Part shown: positions 44,355-51,264 of the stretch, piece by piece
Layout: each line of letters begins with the position of its first letter
How positions within the stretch are numbered: position 1 is the stretch's first letter
DNA from: [Leptolyngbya] sp. JSC-1
Lineage (GTDB): Bacteria; Cyanobacteriota; Cyanobacteriia; Elainellales; Elainellaceae
DNA: 64,000 bases
Reading direction: 5' to 3'
Assembly: GCA_000733415.1 (NCBI GenBank)
Contig: KL662191.1
Span: forward strand, 2,556,371 to 2,620,370
Translations under genes and position numbers: made by a program
Notes under the pieces: generated by a model
Told to the model about the DNA's origin: nothing
The model's database searches: none
What the model saw: the letters and a program-made list of their open reading frames with translations, nothing else

Positions 44355-44996
44355 ATGACGGTGATCGCTGTGATTGATTACGATATGGGCAACCTGCACT
44401 CAGCCTGTAAAGGGCTGGAGAATGCGGGAGTCACCACCCTTGTCACCGATGATTTCAAGCAGTTGGAACGAGCCGATGCCGTTGTACTGCCGGGAGTCGG
44501 AGCCTTTGATCCGGCGATTCAGCATTTGCGCTCACGAGATTTGATTCAGCCGATTCGCGACATCGTTGCTAGCGGCAAACCGTTCCTGGGTATTTGTCTG
44601 GGGCTGCAAATTCTGTTTGAAGGCAGCGAAGAAGGTCAAGAGGCAGGGGTGGGTGTGATTCCTGGCATCGTGCGCCGCTTTCGTCCCGAACCTGGACTGA
44701 CAATCCCCCACATGGGTTGGAACCAATTGCAACTAACCCAGGCTAGCCCCCTTTGGCAGCAGCTTCCAGCCAATCCCTGGGTCTATTTTGTTCACTCCTA
44801 TTACGCCGACCCCACCGATCCGAGCGTTAATGCTGCCGTCATCACCCACGGTACTCAAACTGTGACCGCCGCCATTACTCGCGACAATTTGATGGCAACC
44901 CAATTCCACCCGGAGAAATCCTCCACAGCAGGCTTACAAATTCTGTCGAATTTTGTTGCCTTTGTCACACAGAAAGAGCTGGTCGGCAGTCGATAA
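44355..44996 (+). CDS. hisH: Imidazole glycerol phosphate synthase, glutamine amidotransferase subunit
   Basis: HisH supplies ammonia from glutamine to HisF in histidine synthesis. 213 aa from the ATG at 44355, chosen because AGGAGAG lies 8 nt upstream (the frame is open to 44328). Class I glutaminase features are VIDYDMGNLHSA at the start, oxyanion GVGAF, nucleophile Cys81 in GICLGLQILFEGSEEG, HMGWNQL, FVHSYYADP, and the FHPEKSS His-Glu pair. hisF is not in the window. It is 59 bp ahead of rsmD on the same strand, and they may be co-transcribed. Confidence 0.95.
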   Translation: MTVIAVIDYDMGNLHSACKGLENAGVTTLVTDDFKQLERADAVVLPGVGAFDPAIQHLRSRDLIQPIRDIVASGKPFLGICLGLQILFEGSEEGQEAGVGVIPGIVRRFRPEPGLTIPHMGWNQLQLTQASPLWQQLPANPWVYFVHSYYADPTDPSVNAAVITHGTQTVTAAITRDNLMATQFHPEKSSTAGLQILSNFVAFVTQKELVGSR

Positions 44997-45055
44997 ATCC
45001 CAACCCTGGATGGCTTGACTAGGCCACCAAATCGCTTGAACTGGGGAGTAACCAC

Positions 45056-45604
45056 TTGAGTCTCCGCATCCACGGCAATCGTGCGCTCAAAACCCTGCCG
45101 GGGTTAGATACCCGACCGACACCGGCACGGGTGCGCGAAGCGTTGTTCAACATCTGGCAAGGCACGATTCCAGGCTGTCGCTGGCTGGATCTCTGTACTG
45201 GCACTGGGGCAATGGCTGCTGAAGCGTTGAGCCGTGGAGCAGCTCTGGTGGTGGGAATCGAGCAATCGGCAAAAGCTTGTCGGGTGATTCAACAGAACTG
45301 GCAGCAAATCGCCAAACCCGATCAAACAGTGCAGCTAATTCGTGGCAATCTGGTTCAGAAACTGCCCACGCTGGCCGGACAACAGTTCGACCGCATCTAT
45401 TTTGACCCGCCCTATGCTGGCGATTTGTATGAGCCGGTGCTAGAGGCCATTGCCCGCTATCAGCTTTTAGCCGATGATGGCGAGTTGGCGGTTGAGCACA
45501 GCCCGGCTCGTTCTATGCCTGAGATGGTAGGAAATCTGAACTTGCAGCGACAAAAAATCTACGGCAATACGGCTTTATCGTTTTATATCATTGCTCCAAC
45601 CTAA
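45056..45604 (+). CDS. rsmD: 16S rRNA (guanine-966-N2)-methyltransferase
   Basis: Methylates G966 in the small ribosomal subunit RNA. The 182-aa product has the RsmD start RIHGNRALKTLPGLDTRPTPARVREALFNI, SAM motif WLDLCTGTGAMAAEALSRGA, acidic VVGIEQSAKAC, and catalytic motif FDPPYAGDLY. The start is a TTG with GGGGAG upstream, as no ATG suits; the homologous start is normally close to this point. Length matches the family. Confidence 0.93.
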   Translation: MSLRIHGNRALKTLPGLDTRPTPARVREALFNIWQGTIPGCRWLDLCTGTGAMAAEALSRGAALVVGIEQSAKACRVIQQNWQQIAKPDQTVQLIRGNLVQKLPTLAGQQFDRIYFDPPYAGDLYEPVLEAIARYQLLADDGELAVEHSPARSMPEMVGNLNLQRQKIYGNTALSFYIIAPT

Positions 45605-45641
45605 CAGCAATGTAAGGTTCAGCTTCACCAGTAGCTCTAGA

Positions 45642-46118
45642 TCAAATCTGGTGTTTGCCCACCCAACTGACGCGCTTTTGAACCCCAAAACCGTCTTGAA
45701 TCGTATGGTCTGGGTAGGAGCCTGCCCGTGACTGAATTACAATCCAGCACAGATCTTCCGCATCTGAGGTATTGCGCATACAGCGTTCCCCTGCCGGGTC
45801 TACTCGCACGACCGTTCCTTCACTGACAGGAAACACGCAATCATCAACCTGAAACTGACCGTTTCCTCGCACAAAAATATAAATCTCCTCATTCAGGCGA
45901 TGCTTGTGGTAGAAAAGCAGGGATGAAGCGGGAGGCAGGTTATTAAATGAAATTTCAGAACCTGTAAGATTGAGAATTTGTTTGAGAAATAGCTTGCCTT
46001 CTAGCTTGAGTGGGGCTTCTGGGGTTTCAAAGGTAAACCGTCGCAGTTCAGCGAATGGCCCGATGTCCGCTACGGCAAAGTTCGATCCGGTTCTAGCAAT
46101 GGGTGCATCTTGGAGCAT
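45642..46118 (-). CDS. Cupin-domain protein
   Basis: A 158-aa single-cupin protein. Cupin motif 1 is visible as YHKHRLNEEIYIFVRGNGQFQVDD, with the metal-binding His-x-His-(x)4-Glu pattern (about residues 70-76). Motif 2 is less canonical (GERCMRNTSDAEDLCWIVI), with Arg/Asn instead of His, so metal binding may be partial. It could be an enzyme or a small-molecule sensor. It is divergent from an HxlR-type regulator 105 bp away, the usual layout for a regulator and its target, so oxidative or xenobiotic stress control is suggested. Confidence 0.8.
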   Translation of the reverse strand: MLQDAPIARTGSNFAVADIGPFAELRRFTFETPEAPLKLEGKLFLKQILNLTGSEISFNNLPPASSLLFYHKHRLNEEIYIFVRGNGQFQVDDCVFPVSEGTVVRVDPAGERCMRNTSDAEDLCWIVIQSRAGSYPDHTIQDGFGVQKRVSWVGKHQI

Positions 46119-46179
46119 GGTTTGTTAACTTTTAAGTTGCAATCTGCAAGTTACTATATCTAAGTCTGCTTGTAAAATG

Positions 46180-46211
46180 CAAGTAAGTCAAAATTCAAGT
46201 AAGTCAAGATT
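46180..46211. promoter_or_regulatory. 16-bp near-exact tandem repeat in the HxlR/cupin promoter region
   Basis: CAAGTAAGTCAAAATT at 46180 followed by CAAGTAAGTCAAGATT at 46196, with TGCTTGTAAAATGCAAG just before. It lies immediately upstream of the HxlR start in the 105-bp divergent gap, a natural place for an HxlR operator. Confidence 0.5.
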
Positions 46212-46223
46212 TCCGTTTAGTCA

Positions 46224-46562
46224 ATGGCTCAGTTGCACCGTTCATCCTGCCCAATTGCCTGTTCGCTGGATTTGATTGGCGATCGCTGGACGCTGCTTGT
46301 GATTCGAGACATGATGTTCTTTGGCAAACAGCGATTTGAAGAGTTTTTAGAATCTCCTGAAGGAATTTCAACCAACATCCTAGCGAATCGTTTGAAGCTG
46401 CTCGAAGAGATGGGCTTGATCACAAAACAACCCTATAGCAATCATCCGCGTCGAATGAACTATGAATTAACAGAACAAGGAAAAAGCTTGCGCCCTGTAC
46501 TAAAAGCATTAATAACATGGGGATTGAAGCATATCCCTGATACCACAATCCCTCAGAATTGA
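46224..46562 (+). CDS. HxlR-family transcriptional regulator
   Basis: A 112-aa winged-helix regulator. The N-terminal CPIACSLDLIGDRWTLLVIRDMMFFGKQRFEEFLE block is typical of HxlR proteins, including a Cys (Cys9) that can act as a redox/electrophile sensor; helices ISTNILANRLKLLEEMGLITKQ and the wing HPRRMNYELTEQGKSL follow. The start ATG follows a tandem repeat that may be its own operator. Divergent cupin gene is the probable target. Homodimer, cytoplasmic. Confidence 0.88.
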   Translation: MAQLHRSSCPIACSLDLIGDRWTLLVIRDMMFFGKQRFEEFLESPEGISTNILANRLKLLEEMGLITKQPYSNHPRRMNYELTEQGKSLRPVLKALITWGLKHIPDTTIPQN

Positions 46563-46569
46563 GCAGTGT

Positions 46570-46795
46570 CAGGACTTACGCATTTGCCCCCTTTTCTAGG
46601 ATGCCCGCAGGGCTATAGTCCCCCAGAATTGGGGGACTTTCAATCTATTTGGGGTTAGATTCCCCGATCCTTGGGGCGTTCGTATTCGGGCATGTGAACC
46701 GAAATCCCCCGCCGCTTGCGGCGGGGTGAGTTTATTCTGTTTCCCGCAGATTTGGGGGCTTGGGGGGCAGAAATGGCTGAGTTGCATAAGTTCTG
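46570..46795. mobile_element. MITE, 226 bp, with terminal inverted repeats and 5-bp target duplication
   Basis: Ends CAGGACTTACGCA and (reverse complement) CAGAACTTATGCA form terminal inverted repeats, and AGTGT flanks both sides (46565-46569 and 46796-46800) as target duplication. No coding inside; it contains two hairpins (CCCCCAGAATTGGGGG and CCCCCGCCGCTTGCGGCGGGG in pieces). GGACTTACGCA-type ends are typical of nonautonomous cyanobacterial elements; the transposase is elsewhere. Confidence 0.8.
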
Positions 46796-46901
46796 AGTGT
46801 ATTAATTGGGTTGTGGACCTATATAAACAAACATCCTCTAGCAAACTAGGGGATGTTCATCAGATTATTCTATTTTTTCTCTTCATCAAGCGAGCTACAC
46901 C

Positions 46902-47261
46902 TTACCACCAAACGCGATTGCCATTTTCATCAAGACGTGCCAAACGAATCATATCGGAAATTTCGTCTGCGTCCTTGACATGGTGCAGCGCTTTTTGTGA
47001 GCCATCCGGCATGTTGAAGACGAAATACGTAGGCACCACGATATGTTCGCCGGTAATATCGGGGGCGTCTACCGCAACCTGTTGGGCTTTTTCTTGCAGC
47101 GATTTTGATTCATCAATTCGATCACCAGGGTTGATCGTGAGCTGATTTCCTTTCTTTTCTAGTTCTTTCTTTTGCTCTGCCTTTTGCCGAGGATCAACTT
47201 CCTCAGGCGACATCGGCTGTTTAGTAACTCGCTGGTTCTGATCCATTGAATTCGTGGTCAT
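46902..47261 (-). CDS. Hydrophilic protein of unknown function
   Basis: A 119-aa acidic/basic mixed, mostly polar protein. The N-terminal half is charged and probably disordered (MSPEEVDPRQKAEQKKELEKKGNQL in pieces), the second half more folded (HIVVPTYFVFNMPDGSQKALHHVKDADEISDMIRLARLDENG). GAAGGTG lies 7 nt upstream of the ATG. No family recognised. It stands alone between the MITE and the DUF2231 gene, in a cluster of small stress-type genes. Confidence 0.65.
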   Translation of the reverse strand: MTTNSMDQNQRVTKQPMSPEEVDPRQKAEQKKELEKKGNQLTINPGDRIDESKSLQEKAQQVAVDAPDITGEHIVVPTYFVFNMPDGSQKALHHVKDADEISDMIRLARLDENGNRVWW

Positions 47262-47794
47262 AAGACACCTTCAAAATCGTTTGTTTTATGTACTCTATTG
47301 AAATCTTAGGAAATCAAGTATTTATCAACCTCTGTCAACTGAGGGAATTGATGAATTGCAGTTAGTAACTAAAGGATTAGATGAGTTTAGATAACTATAG
47401 AAACGCATGATTAATAATTGACAGGAGAGATTGATTCACGTTGATTTTCATTAAACTGTGATTAGCTTGTTATTCGCCAGCTGTTGTTCATTGTATAGCA
47501 GGCGTTCTGCCTGCTATGGATAAGAACGATATGGAAACTAGCAAAGGCAGTTCAGCAACTCTTTTTGCCTACAGCAGGCAACTAACTATACCTTTAGGTA
47601 GAAAAACGCTGCTGCAGCGAAACTTCTTTTGTAAATGGTGATATATAGATAATTACTGATGCAATTAGGAAGCGAAGTATCAAATCATTTCGTTAAGTTG
47701 TCTTCTATCAAAAAGGGTAGATGCAGGTAAAAACTCTGCCAAAAGATAGAGGAAAATTGCTTCAACTCATACCGTGATTCTATGAGGAAACACT
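47262..47794. other. Gap with one hairpin, no gene
   Basis: 533 AT-rich bp between divergent genes. A perfect 9-bp inverted repeat ATAGCAGGC-GTTCT-GCCTGCTAT at 47495-47517 is the only structure seen. Promoters of both flanking genes should be here. Confidence 0.55.
47495..47517. repeat. Perfect inverted repeat (9-bp stem, 5-nt loop)
   Basis: ATAGCAGGC and GCCTGCTAT around GTTCT. It is not followed by a T tract, so a rho-independent terminator is unlikely. Could be a regulatory hairpin or repeat remnant. Confidence 0.6.
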
Positions 47795-48316
47795 ATGACA
47801 CAAACACCAAACATTCCACCCTTCATTGAAAGCGATGAACAGGAATATCGGGATAGCGGTGTCCCCAGCACCGTAGCTATTATTGGACATCCACTTCATC
47901 CGCTGTTGGTCACGTTTCCAATTGCATTTTTGACAGCTCCCCTCCTTACTGACTTGGTCTACTGGATAACAGGTGACTTATTCTGGGCCAGAGCTTCTTT
48001 CTGGCTAATTGGTGCTGGAATTGTCACTGGAATTATTGCTGCTATTACCGGCATGATGGATTTCCTCAGAATTGATCGAGTGCGTCAGCATAGTGCCGGT
48101 TGGATTCATATGGTGGGCAATGTTGCCGCGCTGGGCCTGTCGGTGATTAATCTGGCATTGCGGTGGGGCGATCAAGCTGGACCTATTTTGCCATTCGGGA
48201 TTGTCCTTTCCTTAATCGTGGCTGGGGCACTAGGTGTAACAGGGTGGTATGGCGCAGAGTTGATTTACCGTCATAAAGTAGCCGTAATTGGCTATGGCCC
48301 CAAGGGTAGGCCCTAG
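47795..48316 (+). CDS. DUF2231-family membrane protein
   Basis: A 173-aa inner-membrane protein of the DUF2231 family. The diagnostic GHPLHPLLVTFPIAFLTAPLLTDL block is at about residues 31-54, with four hydrophobic helices (39-57, 72-94, 108-123, 131-149). A cytoplasmic hydrophilic tail of about 30 residues precedes it. Function is unknown; members often occur near redox or stress genes. A clear hairpin with T-tract ends the transcript at 48348-48374. Confidence 0.8.
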   Translation: MTQTPNIPPFIESDEQEYRDSGVPSTVAIIGHPLHPLLVTFPIAFLTAPLLTDLVYWITGDLFWARASFWLIGAGIVTGIIAAITGMMDFLRIDRVRQHSAGWIHMVGNVAALGLSVINLALRWGDQAGPILPFGIVLSLIVAGALGVTGWYGAELIYRHKVAVIGYGPKGRP

Positions 48317-48347
48317 ATTTTACGAAAGTTTTGCAATGATTGGTTCT

Positions 48348-48374
48348 GTCCTCCTATACCAGGAGGACTTTTTT
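48348..48374 (+). terminator. Rho-independent terminator after the DUF2231 gene
   Basis: An 8-bp perfect stem GTCCTCCT/AGGAGGAC with loop ATACC, followed by T6. It lies between convergent genes and probably serves both strands. Confidence 0.78.
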
Positions 48375-48394
48375 GCTTGTCTAAACTTACTTGC

Positions 48395-48844
48395 TCACCG
48401 ATTCACTTCCGATTCGAGTTTAGCGGCTACTTGGGCAGCGCCAGCCTGAGTTTCTGGGTTGCGGGTATACCACCAAGCCCAAGCAATCAACACCGCTTGA
48501 AAGGGCAGTCTGAACCAATACAGCAGTGGATGGTGAGGAATACCATCGATTGGAATGCTGTTGATTGCCTGGTTGATATTGGCTGGAAAAACAGCGATGA
48601 ATAAGGCAATCAAACCCCAAGCAGCAGCCACACTCAGAAAAGGAATCGTCAGACCAATGCCGAACAGAATTTCAAACACACCGCTAATGTAAACCAGAGC
48701 AACCGGAGCCGGAAGTTGGGGCGGCACGATGCGAGCGTATTGATCAGGATGGGTAAAGTGGGTGATACCGACGATGATAATCGCAACGGCTAAAACACCA
48801 CGCAGAATTTCTTTGCGAGAGATCGCAGCAGGTTGAGAAGTCAT
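48395..48844 (-). CDS. DoxX-family membrane protein
   Basis: A 149-aa protein with four helices, including ILRGVLAVAIIIVGITHFTHPDQY, VALVYISGVFEILFGIGLTI and WGLIALFIAVFPANI. The DoxX/MauE-like pattern (first helix followed by HF, then SGxxEIxxGxxL) is clear. DoxX proteins lie in quinone-linked or redox-stress contexts; the molecular role here is unknown. It converges on the DUF2231 gene, sharing the bidirectional terminator. Confidence 0.78.
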   Translation of the reverse strand: MTSQPAAISRKEILRGVLAVAIIIVGITHFTHPDQYARIVPPQLPAPVALVYISGVFEILFGIGLTIPFLSVAAAWGLIALFIAVFPANINQAINSIPIDGIPHHPLLYWFRLPFQAVLIAWAWWYTRNPETQAGAAQVAAKLESEVNR

Positions 48845-49031
48845 AGGAAGATACGGCGCTAAACATTTTTTGCAGCTTAGCGATCGTGCTTTTGACCAGG
48901 CTTCTACCTGGAGTAGGGAGATCGGAGGCTAGTTAACAAACCCCCCGTTGGATAGAGGTGATGGCTCAACCCAGGTTTTACGGTGATTTACATAAGTTTA
49001 CTAATTGATTCAAGGCAATAGTGAGGCAAGC

Positions 49032-49247
49032 ATGACCGACAAATTCAAAAAAGGCGACAAAGTCGAGTGGAAGAGTTCTCAAGGTAAGGTTGAAGGCACC
49101 GTCGAGAAAAAGCTCACCCAACCGACTGAGATCAAAAGCCACCATGTGGCGGCCTCCAAGGACAATCCAGAATACCTGGTCAAAAGCGACAAAACCGGCA
49201 GTGAAGCCGCCCATAAGCCCGAATCCCTGAAAAAAGTCGAGGACTAG
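49032..49247 (+). CDS. DUF2945 (hypervirulence-associated, Tudor-like) small protein
   Basis: A 71-aa basic protein from the ATG at 49032 (GAGG 7 nt upstream; the frame opens at 49005). It starts MTDKFKKGDKVEWKSSQGKVEGTV and ends NPEYLVKSDKTGSEAAHKPESLKKV, the signature of DUF2945 proteins, with a small Tudor/SH3-like barrel. They often appear with DUF3140, as here: the TAG is directly followed by the next ATG, indicating translational coupling. Function unknown; nucleic-acid or protein binding is suggested by the fold. Confidence 0.82.
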   Translation: MTDKFKKGDKVEWKSSQGKVEGTVEKKLTQPTEIKSHHVAASKDNPEYLVKSDKTGSEAAHKPESLKKVED

Positions 49248-49590
49248 ATGACGAGCGAAACCCAGGAAACTCAGGCGGTGGTGCAGGACTTCAAAGCTGC
49301 CGTCTAATATGACGCCCAAACAGCTAGAGGCGTGGCTAGAGACCGAAGAATCCAAATCAGTGGGCCAAAAGTCCGACGGCGACGAATCGATTGGTCACCA
49401 GTCGGGACAGCGAATCGTGGAGATTTTGCACAAGCGCAAATCCGACTACACCGAAGAGGATATTGCCCACATGCGCAAAGTTGTAAGCTACGTCCATCGT
49501 CACTCGGCTCAGCGACCCGACGGAGACGTAACCCACACACGTTGGCGCTATTCCCTGATGAATTGGGGCCATGATCCGCTCAAGGATTAG
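49248..49590 (+). pseudogene. DUF3140 protein, split by a one-base insertion near its start
   Basis: The ATG at 49248 immediately follows the DUF2945 stop and encodes 19 residues (MTSETQETQAVVQDFKAAV) that match the DUF3140 N-terminus, then TAA at 49305. The remaining 93 residues (MTPKQLEAWLETEESKSVGQ to LMNWGHDPL) begin at an ATG at 49309, in another frame. Removing one T at 49305 gives GTC AAT ATG and one continuous protein of about 113 aa. Since TAATATG places the new start two bases after the stop, reinitiation may still produce the main domain. DUF3140 is an uncharacterised, possibly DNA-binding, family. Loss is therefore partial. Confidence 0.78.
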
Positions 49591-49597
49591 CAAAGAG

Positions 49598-51076
49598 CTA
49601 GCTGAGCACCCAGTTCACTAGTGTGCGCACCGGATATCCAGTTCCACCTGGATTGTTGTAGCCGTTTTCCTTATCGGTCCAAACGGGTCCAGCGATATCC
49701 AGGTGTGCCCAAGGCGTCTCTTTGACAAACTGCTTCAGGAACAGGGCGGCGGTAATGGCTCCCCCGGCGCGGGGGCCGGTATTTTTCATATCGGCTACCA
49801 CCGACTTGAGTCCCTCGAAGTATTTGTCTTCTATTGGCATACGCCAGATTTTTTCACCAGCGGCGGCAGCAGCAGCGATAATTTGATTGGCCAAATTGTC
49901 GTCAGCAGTCCAGAGGCCGGCAATGTCATCACCCAGAGCGACGACGCAGGCTCCCGTCAGCGTTGCTAGATCGACGATTGCATCGACGCCAAGCTGCTCA
50001 GTAAAGACTAAAGCATCCGCCAAAGTGAGGCGGCCTTCCGCATCGGTGTTGTTGACCTCAATGGTTTTGCCATTCGAGGCGGTGAGGATATCGCCCGGGT
50101 GCATCGCCCGACCGCTGATCATATTCTCGGTTACGGCGCTGATGAAGTGGACTTCCGCATCGGGTTTGAGTAGGCCGATGGCTTTGGCAGCTCCCAGCGT
50201 GGCGGCAGCTCCGCCCATGTCGGTCTTCATCATTTCGATGCCACTGCCTGCCCCCTTAATGTTGAGGCCACCGCTATCAAAGGTGAGTCCTTTGCCGATG
50301 ATCGCCACTTTTTTGCGAGCAGTTCCGCTGGGTTTGTAAGTGAGGTGGATAAACTTGGGCGGCAGGTCCGAGGCTTGGGCCACGCCCAAAAAGGCTCCCA
50401 TGCCTCGCTTCTCGCAGTCTTCTTTTTCCAGAATTTCCAGCTCTAGACCATACTCGCGGGCAATTGCTTCAGCGGTTTCTGCCATCGTCAGCGGTGTCAC
50501 AATGTTGGCTGGGGCAGAGACCAATTCCCGAGCCAGGATGACGCCCAGGCAAATCTGACGGGCACGGGTAATGGCCTCGGTTTGATCACCTACCCCCAGC
50601 AGATCGATTTGCTCCAGCTTGCTACCCTTGTCTTCGTTGTCTGACTTAAAGCGGGTGTCTTGATGCAGCGTCAGCTCGATGCCTTCCGTCAGGGTTTGGG
50701 CTGTAGCTGCCGCATCTTGATAAACTGGCAGACTGAGTCCCAGGGTTTTGCAGCGCTCTTTCTTGGCTAAACGCACTGCCACTGCCGCTGCTCGCCGTAG
50801 CGTATCGAGACTCAAAGCATTGGCTTGACCCAGCCCCACCACGGCTACTTTGCGGATGGAACTGCCAGATCCAACCCGGGCCACCGCGCTACTGCCTTCT
50901 TTGCCTTTGAATTCGGCTTCGGCAATCAGCTCTGTCAGGGTGCCAGCCAGTTTTTGATCCAGTTCGGCCAAATCACCCGTTAGCTCAACTCCGTTCTCGA
51001 ACAAACCAATCACCAGACAATCGCCTGCCCACGCTAGCAGTGGTGTTTCTATGCCTCGCACATCCATGTGATTCAC
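49598..51076 (-). CDS. pepA: Leucyl aminopeptidase (M17)
   Basis: A 492-aa cytosolic two-zinc aminopeptidase removing N-terminal residues from peptides. The C-terminal catalytic domain has GKGLTFDSGGLNIK, MKTDMGGAA, and the signature NTDAEGRLTLADAL (about residues 343-356), with the Asp/Glu ligands and the catalytic Lys/Arg present. The N-terminal domain (1-160) is the usual variable M17 domain. It converges closely on the DUF3140 gene (7 bp). No operon partners. In some bacteria PepA also binds DNA. Confidence 0.95.
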   Translation of the reverse strand: MNHMDVRGIETPLLAWAGDCLVIGLFENGVELTGDLAELDQKLAGTLTELIAEAEFKGKEGSSAVARVGSGSSIRKVAVVGLGQANALSLDTLRRAAAVAVRLAKKERCKTLGLSLPVYQDAAATAQTLTEGIELTLHQDTRFKSDNEDKGSKLEQIDLLGVGDQTEAITRARQICLGVILARELVSAPANIVTPLTMAETAEAIAREYGLELEILEKEDCEKRGMGAFLGVAQASDLPPKFIHLTYKPSGTARKKVAIIGKGLTFDSGGLNIKGAGSGIEMMKTDMGGAAATLGAAKAIGLLKPDAEVHFISAVTENMISGRAMHPGDILTASNGKTIEVNNTDAEGRLTLADALVFTEQLGVDAIVDLATLTGACVVALGDDIAGLWTADDNLANQIIAAAAAAGEKIWRMPIEDKYFEGLKSVVADMKNTGPRAGGAITAALFLKQFVKETPWAHLDIAGPVWTDKENGYNNPGGTGYPVRTLVNWVLS

Positions 51077-51189
51077 GCCACCAATATCTTTCTACTCTAA
51101 GTATTGCTTAAATCAATCTCGCCTAGCCTATAGATTTGCTGAGCAATTGCTGAGCAATTTACGGATCAAATCCAACAGGAGAGGCTATC

Positions 51190-51264
51190 ATGCGTAGCTG
51201 GAACCTTTCCCAATGGTCTAGCATCTATGCCCCTGAAGAAAGTCTTTCGGTCAGGTTCGAGTAA
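51190..51264 (+). CDS. Possible 24-aa leader peptide overlapping the transglycosylase start
   Basis: CAACAGGAGAGG, the best ribosome binding site in the region, precedes an ATG encoding MRSWNLSQWSSIYAPEESLS and four more residues, ending inside the next gene in another frame. It may be a coupled leader, or the original start of the transglycosylase displaced by a frameshift. Confidence 0.35.
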   Translation: MRSWNLSQWSSIYAPEESLSVRFE

